The position numbers were made by a program, and so were the translations under genes. Shown here piece after piece: positions 46,749-56,219 of a stretch of 64,000 nucleotides of DNA. This DNA comes from MVRV01 sp964646755 (GTDB lineage Bacteria > Desulfobacterota > Syntrophia > Syntrophales > Smithellaceae). The first letter of the stretch is position 1; every line of letters starts with the position of its first letter. The stretch lies in the NCBI GenBank assembly GCA_964646755.1, contig CAZYIE010000001.1:1-64000 (forward strand), in the 5' to 3' direction. The notes below the pieces were generated by a model that saw only the letters and a program-made list of their open reading frames with translations, searched no databases and had not been told where the DNA came from.

Positions 46749-48221
46749 ATGGTTAGCGGTTCACCGATATTTACTGCCACGCAGGTATTGAAAGCAACAG
46801 GTGGTGTTTTGCTTGCAGGAGATCAGGGGGCTACATTTTATGGAATTACGACCGATTCACGTCAGGTGCAGGGTGGTAATTTGTTTGTTGCCCTGCAAGG
46901 CGAAAAATATGATGGTCACGATTTTGTAGGATTGGCGGTAGAGCAGGGAGCTGCAGGTTGTTTGGTGCAAAATGAGACGGAATTCAAGATAAGTCCGCAA
47001 GCGAAGAAAGTGACTGTAATCAAGGTTGCCGATACATTACAGGCGCTGGGTGATTTGGCGCAGAATTACCGGAAGCGCTTTTCCATCCCGGTGATTGGGT
47101 TAACCGGTTCTTCGGGGAAGACAACCACAAAGGAAATGATGGTGTCAATTATCAGCCGGGCGGAAAATGCTTTAACAACGGAAGGCAATTTAAACAATCT
47201 GATCGGATTGCCGCAGACTATATTCCGTTTAACAAAAGATCACAAATTAGCTATCCTGGAAATGGGCACGAATACACGCGGCGAGATTAAAAGGCTGACA
47301 CAAATTGCCGCACCGGATATCGGTTTGATTACCAATGTCGGTCCTGCGCATTTGGCCGGCTTCGGGTCGGTGGATATCGTCCGTGAGGAAAAGGGTGATT
47401 TGTTTTTAAATATGGCATCGGCAGGGACGGCGATAGTTAATCTGGATGATGACGCCATACGTATTGCTGCCGAGCGGTGGCAAGGACGGCGCATTACTTT
47501 CGGCATGAGTTCTGCTGCCGATGTTACGGCGAAGGACATAGAAAAAAATGGCGCCCGCGGTGTACGTTTCACGCTGGTAATCGGTGATAAGGCACAGAAG
47601 GTTGAGATGAAAATTGTTGGTATCCATCATGTTTACAATGCTCTGGCTGCGTCAGCAACAGCTTGGGCGGCAGGTATTGACGGAAAGACGATTGCGGAAG
47701 GACTGGCTGCATTTCGGCCGGTTTCCGGGCGTATGCAGATAATCAAACTGCAAAACTGCGCTCATATTATAGATGATTCTTACAATGCCAATCCGGCATC
47801 AGTGCGCGAAGCGCTGATGACACTGAAAGATTTGAAGAAACATCACAGTGGTTATGTGTTTTTGGGGGACATGCTTGAATTAGGCGCATCCGCTGATGAA
47901 ATGCACCGTAAAATAGGATTCTTGATGGCAACAATAGACGTAAATGCTGTCTTTTTGAAAGGTGATTTTTCCGCAGTCACAGCAGCAGGTGCTAGAGAAG
48001 GTGGTATGCTGCCGCAAAATATTTTCTTTTTGTCTGAGGAAGAAGACGGCATGTTGTTTTTGAAAAAGAATTTAAAGAAGGGTGACTGGATCTTAGTGAA
48101 AGGGTCGCGACGGCTGAAGATGGAAAAAATTGCAGTTCAAATATGCGATTTATTCGGCAAAGCTGAAGTCGGAGCAAAGAACAGCTCACTATCTAATTTG
48201 TCGGGAGGTAATGAAAATTGA
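46749..48221 (+). CDS. murF: UDP-MurNAc-tripeptide:D-Ala-D-Ala ligase
   Basis: A 490-aa Mur ligase with ATP loop GLTGSSGKTTTKEMM (about 117-131), EMGTNTRGEIKRL, ITNVGPAHLAGF and IIDDSYNANPASVREAL. It adds D-Ala-D-Ala. No ddl gene is in the cluster, so the dipeptide ligase must be encoded elsewhere. Its stop overlaps the mraY TTG start by 4 nt. Confidence 0.96.
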   Translation: MVSGSPIFTATQVLKATGGVLLAGDQGATFYGITTDSRQVQGGNLFVALQGEKYDGHDFVGLAVEQGAAGCLVQNETEFKISPQAKKVTVIKVADTLQALGDLAQNYRKRFSIPVIGLTGSSGKTTTKEMMVSIISRAENALTTEGNLNNLIGLPQTIFRLTKDHKLAILEMGTNTRGEIKRLTQIAAPDIGLITNVGPAHLAGFGSVDIVREEKGDLFLNMASAGTAIVNLDDDAIRIAAERWQGRRITFGMSSAADVTAKDIEKNGARGVRFTLVIGDKAQKVEMKIVGIHHVYNALAASATAWAAGIDGKTIAEGLAAFRPVSGRMQIIKLQNCAHIIDDSYNANPASVREALMTLKDLKKHHSGYVFLGDMLELGASADEMHRKIGFLMATIDVNAVFLKGDFSAVTAAGAREGGMLPQNIFFLSEEEDGMLFLKKNLKKGDWILVKGSRRLKMEKIAVQICDLFGKAEVGAKNSSLSNLSGGNEN

Positions 48222-49297
48222 TTTACCATTTACTATATCCCCTGCATACGACATTTTCATCGTTTAACGTATTTCGTTACATAACTTTCCGGACGATTTA
48301 TGCGACTATTACCGCGCTGATAATATGTTTTGTTATAGGTCCCTGGCTCATACGGAAATTGCAGAGCATGCAGATCGGCCAACAGATCAGGGAAGACGGC
48401 CCGCAAAGCCATCTGGTAAAGAAAGGTACTCCCACAATGGGCGGGGTATTGATAATTTTCTCTGTTGTGATTTCGACATTGCTCTGGGCGAATCTTTCGG
48501 TTGATTATGTCTGGTTGATATTACTGGTGACGGTGGGATACGGTTTGATTGGGTTTATCGATGATTATAGTAAGCTCATCGGAAAAAATTCCAAAGGGGT
48601 GTCTGGGAAAACAAGGCTCACCGCGGAAATCTTTATCGCTCTGTTTGTGAGCGTAATTCTTTATCTAAAACCGGGATTCAGCTCACAGGTTACCATCCCG
48701 TTTTTTAAAACAGTTCTGCCCAATCTTGGCTGGGGTTATGTTCTGCTTTCCACATTCATCATTGTGGGTGCGGCCAATGCTGTGAATCTCACTGATGGAT
48801 TGGATGGGCTGGCCATCGGCCCGGCTACAATTTGTTTTGCCACTTATGTAATGTTTGCCTATTTTGCCGGTAACGTCAAAGTGTCGACGTATCTACAAAT
48901 CCCTTACGTTGCTGGCGCCGGTGAGTTGGCGGTATTTTGCGGGGCTCTTGTTGGCGCCTCCTTAGGTTTTCTCTGGTTTAATTCTTATCCGGCGGAAGTA
49001 TTTATGGGTGATGTCGGCTCACTATCTTTAGGCGGTGCTTTAGGAATGATGGCAGTTATTACCAAACAGGAAATTCTCCTAGTTATTGTCGGTGGAATTT
49101 TTGTAATTGAAACATTTTCCGTTATTTTTCAAGTTGGTTATTTCAAAATGACAAACGGGAAGCGAATTTTCCGGATGGCGCCATTACATCATCATTTTGA
49201 ATTGAAAGGCTGGGCGGAGCCGAAAGTAATTGTGCGTTTTTGGGTAATTTCGATTTTGCTGGCCTTAATGGCGATAGGTACATTGAAATTACGTTAG
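48218..49297 (+). CDS. mraY: phospho-N-acetylmuramoyl-pentapeptide transferase
   Basis: A 359-aa integral membrane enzyme with about ten helices. Conserved cytoplasmic loops are KKGTPTMGGVLII, FIDDYSKLIGKNSKG (aspartates of the Mg2+ site), NAVNLTDGLDGLAIGP and APLHHHFELKGW. It starts at TTG 48218, overlapping the murF stop, with GGGAGG about 9 nt upstream. It makes lipid I on undecaprenyl phosphate. Confidence 0.97.
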   Translation: MIYHLLYPLHTTFSSFNVFRYITFRTIYATITALIICFVIGPWLIRKLQSMQIGQQIREDGPQSHLVKKGTPTMGGVLIIFSVVISTLLWANLSVDYVWLILLVTVGYGLIGFIDDYSKLIGKNSKGVSGKTRLTAEIFIALFVSVILYLKPGFSSQVTIPFFKTVLPNLGWGYVLLSTFIIVGAANAVNLTDGLDGLAIGPATICFATYVMFAYFAGNVKVSTYLQIPYVAGAGELAVFCGALVGASLGFLWFNSYPAEVFMGDVGSLSLGGALGMMAVITKQEILLVIVGGIFVIETFSVIFQVGYFKMTNGKRIFRMAPLHHHFELKGWAEPKVIVRFWVISILLALMAIGTLKLR

Positions 49298-49343
49298 GGA
49301 CCGCTACAAAATAACGATGTTGATGTTATTGTTAATGAACGGC
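49293..49343. repeat. structured intergenic repeat, internally deleted copy
   Basis: GTTAGGGACCGCTAC (49293-49307) matches 12 of 15 bases of 34522-34536. The following 33 bases (49311-49343) match 26 of 33 bases at 34634-34666 without a gap. The middle of the long copy is absent. It begins inside the last codons of mraY, so the mraY stop codon lies within the repeat. Confidence 0.55.
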
Positions 49344-49354
49344 TTAGAGGTAAT

Positions 49355-50698
49355 ATGGATTTCAAAGGAAAGAAAATAGTTGTCATCGGTATGGGCAAAA
49401 CAGGAATTGCCACTGCCCGGTTTTTAGGTGCACAGGGCGCCCGGGTTGTGGTTGCCGATGAAAAACCTGCCAAGCAATGGGATAAACATTATGAGCAGAT
49501 TGCCAATGAAAATTGGCTGGAAAACGGAGCATATAATGCCGGTATTTTGATTGGGGCAGATATGGTTATCCCGTCGCCGGGGATTCCACCGTATAATGAT
49601 ATTCTTAAGGCAGCCATCCTGAAAAAAATTCCGGTTGTCAGTGAAATTGAATTGGCCTGCTGGTTTCTGAAAAAACCGGTAATTGCGGTTACCGGTACCA
49701 ACGGAAAAACAACAACAGTAAGCCTGCTGGGAGAAATCCTTAAACGGGCAGGGAAGCGTGCATTTGTCGGCGGTAACATCGGCAATCCTTTAATTGAATA
49801 TGCCGGAACATTGCAGGAAGAAGATTTTGTTGTTGCCGAAATCAGCAGTTTCCAAATGCAGTGGATGGATAAGTTCCGGCCTTTTGTCTCTATAATCTTG
49901 AATGTAACGTGCGACCATATTAATTATCACGGTTCTTTTGACGAATACCGTCGCATTAAGGCCAGAATATTTGCCAATCAGCACAAGTCTGATTTTGCTA
50001 TTCTCAATGCCGAAGACGAGGCCACAGAGTCAATGACTTCCGGTATCCAGGCAAAGGTTGCTCTGTTTAGCTCAACAAAAGAAATACAACAGGGAATATA
50101 TTTAAAAGATGATGCTCTTATTTTTAAGATGTTTGACGGTAGTTCGGAACAATATCCGCTGAACATGATTAAAATTCCCGGTTTGCATAATGTGGAAAAT
50201 GTAATGGCTGCTGTAATGGCCGCACGCTTTTGCGGATGCAGCAGGGCCAGTATAATAGCTGCAATCAATGATTTCCGGGGCTTGCCGCACCGGATTGAAT
50301 ACGCCGCCGAGAAAAAAGGCGTCAGATTTTATGATGATTCCAAAGGAACGAATGTTGGTTCTGTTATGCGTGCGCTGGATACTTTCCCCGGACCGGTTAT
50401 CTTGCTTTTAGGCGGGCGGGATAAAGATGGTGATTTTGATTCTCTTCAGCCGCTATTAAAGAAGAAAGCAAAAAAAGTGATCCTGTTTGGCGAAGCGCGT
50501 GACCGTATTGAATCTCTGATTGGTGAAGGCGTACCATTGGAGAAAAGACAGACTTTACGGGAAGCAATTGAGATTGCTTATGAAAATGCAGCAACCGGTG
50601 ATGTGATATTGCTTTCCCCTGGTTGTGCCAGTTTTGATGAATTTAAAAATTATAAAGAGCGGGGTAATTATTTTAAAGAAGTGGTTGGGAATCTGTAA
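49355..50698 (+). CDS. murD: UDP-MurNAc-L-alanine:D-glutamate ligase
   Basis: A 447-aa Mur ligase. N-terminal GMGKTGIATARFL, ATP loop VTGTNGKTTTVSLLGEIL, EISSFQMQWMDKFRPF and YDDSKGTNVGSVMRAL are the signatures. It adds D-glutamate to UDP-MurNAc-L-Ala in the cytoplasm. AGAGG precedes the ATG. Its stop abuts the ftsW start codon directly. Confidence 0.97.
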   Translation: MDFKGKKIVVIGMGKTGIATARFLGAQGARVVVADEKPAKQWDKHYEQIANENWLENGAYNAGILIGADMVIPSPGIPPYNDILKAAILKKIPVVSEIELACWFLKKPVIAVTGTNGKTTTVSLLGEILKRAGKRAFVGGNIGNPLIEYAGTLQEEDFVVAEISSFQMQWMDKFRPFVSIILNVTCDHINYHGSFDEYRRIKARIFANQHKSDFAILNAEDEATESMTSGIQAKVALFSSTKEIQQGIYLKDDALIFKMFDGSSEQYPLNMIKIPGLHNVENVMAAVMAARFCGCSRASIIAAINDFRGLPHRIEYAAEKKGVRFYDDSKGTNVGSVMRALDTFPGPVILLLGGRDKDGDFDSLQPLLKKKAKKVILFGEARDRIESLIGEGVPLEKRQTLREAIEIAYENAATGDVILLSPGCASFDEFKNYKERGNYFKEVVGNL

Positions 50699-51808
50699 AT
50701 GGATGCTGTGTTAAAAAAAGAAGATAAAGCGCCGGATATCATTTTGCTCATGGTCACATTAATTTTGGTGACTGTGGGTACGGCGATGATCTATTCATCC
50801 AGCTCTATTATTGCCCTGGAACGTTTTAAAGACGGTCTGTATTTTTTGAAGAAGCAGATGCTTTTTGTTTTTCTGGGCCTTATTTCCATGGTGCTGATGA
50901 GCAAGATTCCCTATGTATCATTAAAGAAATTTGCTTATCCGGGAATAATTATATCTTTGATTTTACTCACACTACTTTTGATCCCGCATGTTGGTCTTAA
51001 GCGTGGTGGAGCAACCCGTTGGTTGAATCTGGGATTTTTTTCTTTTCAGGTCACAGAAATGGTTAAAATTGCGATGGTAGTTTTTCTTGCCCATTTGCTG
51101 ACACGCAAAGCTCATCAGCTCCAGAAATTTACCCGGGGCGTTCTGGTTCCTCTGTCTATCACTGCTGTGGTCATCTTGCCAATTTTATTGGAACCAGATT
51201 TCGGTACAGCGGTAATTATAGTGGCAATTATGTTTTTAATGATGAATCTGGCCGGTTCCAGGATGAAGCATTTACTGATTCTAGCTGCAGCTTGTATTCC
51301 TATTGGCATCGGTCTTATCTGGAATAAAGGATATAGAGTGGCGCGCCTCACTGCATTTTTGGATCCCTGGAAGGATGCGGACAATACCGGCTTTCAAATC
51401 ATTCAATCCCTCTTATCTTTCGGATCTGGAGGAACTTTTGGTGTGGGAATCGGCGATGGCATGCAGAAATTATTTTACTTGCCGGAACCTCATACCGATT
51501 TTATTTTGTCTATCATCGCGGAAGAGAGCGGTTTTGTCGGTGTAACAATAGTAATTGTCATGTTTATGCTTTTTGTTTTCCGGGGTTTTATGATTTCGCT
51601 GAAAGCGCCTGATCTTTTTGGTACGCTTCTGGCAGCGGGATTAACGATGGTAATCGCCTTGGAAGCCTTTATTAATATTGCCGGTGTCATGGGCATTATC
51701 CCGTTAAAAGGCCTGGCTCTGCCTTTTTTGAGCTACGGCGGAACATCGTTTATCATGAGTATGACAGCGGTAGGAATTTTATTGAATATATCGACTCAAA
51801 AAGTATGA
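50699..51808 (+). CDS. ftsW: peptidoglycan glycosyltransferase FtsW
   Basis: A 369-aa SEDS-family membrane protein with about ten helices. It carries the family motifs ARLTAFLDPWKDADNTGFQIIQSLLSFGSGG, PEPHTDFILSIIAEESGFVG (with the putative catalytic aspartate) and KGLALPFLSYGGTSFI. It polymerises septal glycan strands and acts with FtsI. It starts at the base after the murD stop, so the two are translationally coupled. Confidence 0.96.
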   Translation: MDAVLKKEDKAPDIILLMVTLILVTVGTAMIYSSSSIIALERFKDGLYFLKKQMLFVFLGLISMVLMSKIPYVSLKKFAYPGIIISLILLTLLLIPHVGLKRGGATRWLNLGFFSFQVTEMVKIAMVVFLAHLLTRKAHQLQKFTRGVLVPLSITAVVILPILLEPDFGTAVIIVAIMFLMMNLAGSRMKHLLILAAACIPIGIGLIWNKGYRVARLTAFLDPWKDADNTGFQIIQSLLSFGSGGTFGVGIGDGMQKLFYLPEPHTDFILSIIAEESGFVGVTIVIVMFMLFVFRGFMISLKAPDLFGTLLAAGLTMVIALEAFINIAGVMGIIPLKGLALPFLSYGGTSFIMSMTAVGILLNISTQKV

Positions 51809-51866
51809 ACGAAGTAATAAACAGAGAAATTATTTTGATCGTTTCCTGCTGGGCCTGGAGAGCAAC

Positions 51867-52952
51867 ATGCGCATTGTAATAGCAGGAGGAGGAACAGGCG
51901 GACATTTATTTCCGGGTATTGCCATTGCCGAGGAATTCATTAAAAGAGACAAGCAAACAGAAGTTCTTTTTGTCGGAACCAAAAATGGTATTGAAAGTAA
52001 GCTGCTGGGTGGTGTTGGTTATAAACTACGTACGATTGATATCGAAGGAATTAAGGGACGAGGAATGAAAGCTCTGGCAAAAGGTTTTTATTCGATTCCG
52101 CAAAGCATGTTGCAGTCCAGGCGGATACTGAAAGAGTTTCGTCCTCAGATTGCCATTGGTGTGGGCGGCTATGCTTCAGGGCCGGCGGTGTTGGCCGCAT
52201 ATTTCATGGGGATACCGACTGCAATTGCCGAACAAAATTCTGTGCCCGGCATCACTAACCGGATATTAGGAAAGTTTGTGGATAAAATATTCGTGACGTA
52301 TGAGCAGACCAAAGAGTCATTTCCCCGCTCTAAGGTATTGCTTAGCGGTAATCCGGTACGAGCGGCATTCACCGGTGTGCGCAGCCGGCAAAAACCGGAA
52401 AAAGATTTCCGTCAGCTGCTGGTCTTTGGCGGTTCTCAGGGAGCCATGGCGATAAATAAAAGTGTAGTTGAAATGCTTCCCCAGTTACAGAGAATGAAAC
52501 ATAGAGTACGCATATTGCACCAGGCTGGAACGCGGGAAGTGGAATCGGTGCGCGAGGCTTATGCCCGTTATGGAATTCAGGCCGATGTTACCTCGTTTAT
52601 TGTCGATATGGCCGAAGCATACAGGCAGGCTGATTTGATTATTTGCCGGGCCGGAGCGACATCACTAGCGGAAATTACTGCAGCGGGTAAAGCGCCAATA
52701 TTGATTCCCTTTCCCTGGGCGACCAATGATCATCAGACAAAAAATGCCGAGGCACTGGCGGATAAAGGTGCGGCAATTATGATTAAGGAGAAGGATCTCG
52801 GTGGTACTAAGTTGTTTGAAGTGGTTGACGGCTTATTTAGTGATCCGAAGAAATTGCAATTGATGGAAGAGAAATCGGCAGAGATCGGCAATATCAATGC
52901 GGCGGAAAGTATTGTTGATGCCTGTCTTAAATTGATGGCAATGAAAAATTAA
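51867..52952 (+). CDS. murG: UDP-GlcNAc:lipid I GlcNAc transferase MurG
   Basis: A 361-aa GT-B enzyme at the inner face of the membrane. The first glycine loop is AGGGTGGHLFPGIAIAEEF. GVGGYASGPAVLAA and HQAGTREVE are further motifs, and ICRAGATSLAEITAAGKAPILIPFPWATNDHQ holds the UDP-GlcNAc-binding glutamate. CTGGAGAG precedes ATG 51867. It converts lipid I to lipid II. Confidence 0.97.
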   Translation: MRIVIAGGGTGGHLFPGIAIAEEFIKRDKQTEVLFVGTKNGIESKLLGGVGYKLRTIDIEGIKGRGMKALAKGFYSIPQSMLQSRRILKEFRPQIAIGVGGYASGPAVLAAYFMGIPTAIAEQNSVPGITNRILGKFVDKIFVTYEQTKESFPRSKVLLSGNPVRAAFTGVRSRQKPEKDFRQLLVFGGSQGAMAINKSVVEMLPQLQRMKHRVRILHQAGTREVESVREAYARYGIQADVTSFIVDMAEAYRQADLIICRAGATSLAEITAAGKAPILIPFPWATNDHQTKNAEALADKGAAIMIKEKDLGGTKLFEVVDGLFSDPKKLQLMEEKSAEIGNINAAESIVDACLKLMAMKN

Positions 52953-52993
52953 TGATTCAACATAGGTAAAACTGGAAGAGGAATATTCGATAA

Positions 52994-54403
52994 ATGGGAA
53001 CAGATAAAGAAACCGGATTAATGCAGCGCAAAATAAAGTGCATTCATTTTGTGGGAATCGGCGGCATCGGTATGAGCGGAATTGCCGAAGTTCTGCTCAA
53101 TCTCGGCTATAAAATCAGTGGCTCCGATGCGCAGCAGTCGGAGACAACGCTGCGTCTCTCGAGACTGGGGGCAATGGTCGCCCTGGGTCACAGTGCGCAA
53201 AATATCGGTAATGCCGATGTCGTGGTAACTTCTACCGCAGTAAAGGCGGCCAATCCGGAAGTTGTGGAAGCACACCTACGGAATATTCCGGTAATTCCGC
53301 GAGCGGAAATGCTTGCCGAACTTTTGAAAATGAAATTCTCCGTGGCCGTTTCGGGCAGTCACGGCAAGACAACGACAACATCCATGGTAGCCACAATCCT
53401 AGCGGGAGGTGGTCTTGATCCCACCATGGTTATTGGAGGGAAACTGGCCAGTATTGGCAGCAATGCTCGCCTGGGCGACGGCGAAATAATTGTTGCCGAA
53501 GCGGATGAGAGTGATGGTTCCTTCCTGAAGCTTTCACCGACAATTGCAGTTATTACCAACATTGATCGGGAGCACTTGGATTATTATCCTGGTATCACCG
53601 AAATCAAGGATGCCTTTCTCAAATTTGCCAACATTGTTCCCTTTTATGGTTGTACGGTCATGTGCAACGATAATGAGTATGTAAGAGAAATTGCCCCGCA
53701 GATTAAGCGTAGAACTATAACATATGGTATTGAACATGCGGCGGATTACAGCGCGCAGGAAATAAAATTTCAGGGCAGCAAAACATTTTATCGCCTTTGT
53801 TATAAGGGAGAAGCAGTGGGAGAAATTGAACTTAATGTCCCTGGCATGTTTAATGTTTATAATTCGCTTGCGGCGATAGCTGTTGGCCGTGAACTGGAAC
53901 TTGATATTCCGGCAATCCGGAAAGGACTGTTGAGCTTTAATGGAGTACAGCGCCGGATGGAAATTAAAGGTCGGGTTGGAAGTATAACAGTTGTCGATGA
54001 TTACGGTCATCATCCGACGGAAGTCAAAGAAACTCTGGCGGCAGCGACCCACGTATGGAAAGAAAGGCGCATTGTCGTTTTTCAGCCACATCGCTTTACC
54101 CGGACCAAGGCTCTTTTTGATGAGTTCACCCGAGCTTTTACCGATGCCGATGTCCTGATTTTAAACGATATTTATCCTGCCAGCGAAGAGCCGATTGCCG
54201 GAGTTAATTCAGCGGCGCTTTGCTTAGCGATTAAGAAGATCGGTCATCCTCATGTTGAATATATTGCGAAGGCGGAAGATACGGTTGAATATCTGTTAAA
54301 AATTGTTAGGCCCGGCGATGCGGTATTTACTCTTGGTGCCGGAAGTGTCTATAAAATAGGCGAAGCCTTTTTAAAACAACTGAAAGATCGGGAAGCAAAA
54401 TAA
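52994..54403 (+). CDS. murC: UDP-N-acetylmuramate:L-alanine ligase
   Basis: A 469-aa Mur ligase. The UDP-binding loop is FVGIGGIGMSGIAEVLLNLGY and the ATP loop VSGSHGKTTTTSMVA. EADESDGSFL and VVDDYGHHPTEVKETL are typical of MurC. The start ATG 52994 is preceded by AGAGGAAT; ATG 53024 is a possible shorter start. It adds the first stem amino acid. Confidence 0.97.
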   Translation: MGTDKETGLMQRKIKCIHFVGIGGIGMSGIAEVLLNLGYKISGSDAQQSETTLRLSRLGAMVALGHSAQNIGNADVVVTSTAVKAANPEVVEAHLRNIPVIPRAEMLAELLKMKFSVAVSGSHGKTTTTSMVATILAGGGLDPTMVIGGKLASIGSNARLGDGEIIVAEADESDGSFLKLSPTIAVITNIDREHLDYYPGITEIKDAFLKFANIVPFYGCTVMCNDNEYVREIAPQIKRRTITYGIEHAADYSAQEIKFQGSKTFYRLCYKGEAVGEIELNVPGMFNVYNSLAAIAVGRELELDIPAIRKGLLSFNGVQRRMEIKGRVGSITVVDDYGHHPTEVKETLAAATHVWKERRIVVFQPHRFTRTKALFDEFTRAFTDADVLILNDIYPASEEPIAGVNSAALCLAIKKIGHPHVEYIAKAEDTVEYLLKIVRPGDAVFTLGAGSVYKIGEAFLKQLKDREAK

Positions 54404-54405
54404 TA

Positions 54406-55326
54406 ATGGGCGGCAAAAAGAAAATTACAGAGGTGCTCGACTATACCTGCGGAAAAATATTTTATGATGAGCCGATGTCGCGGCATACATCTCTTAAAGT
54501 GGGCGGCAATGCCGATGCCCTGGTTATAATTGAAAGTGAAGATCAACTAAAGCTAATTGTCAGGAAACTAAAAACGGCGGAAATCAATTATCTGCCGGCG
54601 GGAAACCTAACTAATATCATTGTTCGGGACGGCGGATACCGTGGAGCAATTTTACTGATGAGTGGACTTCATGAAATAAATTACGAGCAAATGCCGGACG
54701 GTGCACATAATATCTGCGCCCAGGCCGGTGCTGCGCTGTCTTCGGTGGTAGGACTATCTGCAGCGCACAAATTGACTGGGTGCGAGTTTTGCGCGGGTAT
54801 CCCCGGCAGTGTTGGTGGCGCTGTGTGGATGAATGCCGGCGCCTTCGGGGTAGAAGTAAAGGATGTTGTAACGGACGTTGCTCTGCTTAACGCTGACAGT
54901 GAAAAATTGATTCTGAAAAGAGAAGAAATAGTCTTTAACTACCGCCGGACTGTTTTGCCCCAGGAAACAATAATTCTTTATGCCCGGTTAAAATTAGAAA
55001 AAGGTGACCGCAAAAAAATCCAGGAGAAAATAAGCGAAATCATGCAGACGCGCCGGGAAAAACATCCGCTTACATATCCCAATGCCGGATCTATTTTTAA
55101 AAATTTACCGGGAATGCCTGCCGGTCGGATTATTGAGGAAATTGGTCTTAAGGGAAAATTCTTCGGAGACGCAGAAGTTTCACAAAAGCATGCCAACTTT
55201 ATTGTGAATAAAGGCAAGGCTACTGCAACCGATGTTCTGGCATTGATAGGCCTCATAGCGGACAAAGCTAAAAAAGAAAAAGGAATTGATCTGGAGACGG
55301 AAGTCATCGTTATTGGAGATAATTAG
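54406..55326 (+). CDS. murB: UDP-N-acetylenolpyruvoylglucosamine reductase
   Basis: A 306-aa FAD enzyme. HTSLKVGGNADALV opens the FAD-binding domain. AGIPGSVGGAVWMNAGAFGVEV contacts FAD, NYRRTVL and YPNAGSIFKNL are type I MurB motifs with the catalytic serine, and a terminal SQKHANFIVN segment holds other active-site residues. It overlaps ftsQ by one base. It reduces the enolpyruvyl ether to UDP-MurNAc. Confidence 0.97.
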   Translation: MGGKKKITEVLDYTCGKIFYDEPMSRHTSLKVGGNADALVIIESEDQLKLIVRKLKTAEINYLPAGNLTNIIVRDGGYRGAILLMSGLHEINYEQMPDGAHNICAQAGAALSSVVGLSAAHKLTGCEFCAGIPGSVGGAVWMNAGAFGVEVKDVVTDVALLNADSEKLILKREEIVFNYRRTVLPQETIILYARLKLEKGDRKKIQEKISEIMQTRREKHPLTYPNAGSIFKNLPGMPAGRIIEEIGLKGKFFGDAEVSQKHANFIVNKGKATATDVLALIGLIADKAKKEKGIDLETEVIVIGDN

Positions 55327-56171
55327 TGCCGAAGAAATTAAAAACAAGCATTGCTGCTAAAAAGAACCGCCTGCGCCGGCGCATTACTAATGGCATTGGT
55401 GAATTTGCCGGTGCGATGGGTTTATTGTTTTCTGTTGCCGTGCTTTGCCTCACATTTATTTATGCGTACAGTTATTTGTTGAGCATGCCCTATTTTGAGA
55501 TCAAAGAAGTATCTGTGCGCGGGTTAAAGGAATTAACGGAAAAAGACATTTTATCGCTGGCAGCGATTTCGCCGCAACAAAACCTGCTGGCCGTTAATAC
55601 CGAGGACTTGGTGAAACGTGTTTCCGCCAATCCCTGGGTAAAAAATATTTATGCAGGCAGGGAACTGCCTAACAGGCTGGTACTGGAAGTTCGGGAAAGG
55701 AATCCTGTGGCTATGGTCAGGCAGGCCAGCGATTTTTATCTCATGGATAACGAAGGTTTTATTTTTAAGAAATTGGGAAAAGGCGATGAAGTCGATTTGC
55801 CTATTCTTACCGGAATCGATGGTAAAGAAAAGGGAAAATCCAAATTATTGCTGAGTACACTCAATTTGTTGAAAGCGATGTCCGCTTCCGGACGGTATAA
55901 TTATCTGGGGGCAATATCGGAAGTTAACGTTGATGATGTTTTTGGGCTTTCTCTGCTGACCGATGCAGGTCTTTACCTGAAGCTCGGTAAGGATAATTAC
56001 GAAAACAAATTGAAGCAATTAAATGTGGTTATGGCAGATATGGAAAAAAGAGGCATGAGAAAAGGTTATATCTTTGTAGATATATGTGATGTTACCAAGA
56101 TCACCATTACGCATAAAAATACTACGGGACGGCCGGAGACGGGGAAAAAAGGCAAACAATACCGGACGTGA
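55326..56171 (+). CDS. ftsQ: cell division protein FtsQ/DivIB
   Basis: A 281-aa bitopic membrane protein from GTG 55326. A basic cytoplasmic N-terminus (KKNRLRRRI) and one helix at about 32-55 precede the POTRA domain (YFEIKEVSVRGLKELTEKDILSL) and the beta domain (ANPWVKNIYAGRELPNRLVLEVRERNPVA). It bridges FtsL/FtsB with FtsA-driven assembly. A basic tail ends the protein. Position between murB and ftsA is canonical. Confidence 0.95.
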   Translation: MPKKLKTSIAAKKNRLRRRITNGIGEFAGAMGLLFSVAVLCLTFIYAYSYLLSMPYFEIKEVSVRGLKELTEKDILSLAAISPQQNLLAVNTEDLVKRVSANPWVKNIYAGRELPNRLVLEVRERNPVAMVRQASDFYLMDNEGFIFKKLGKGDEVDLPILTGIDGKEKGKSKLLLSTLNLLKAMSASGRYNYLGAISEVNVDDVFGLSLLTDAGLYLKLGKDNYENKLKQLNVVMADMEKRGMRKGYIFVDICDVTKITITHKNTTGRPETGKKGKQYRT

Positions 56172-56219
56172 AACGCGGCGTGTGCGCTGCGTATTTTAAA
56201 AAAGGTGGAGAAGAAGCTG

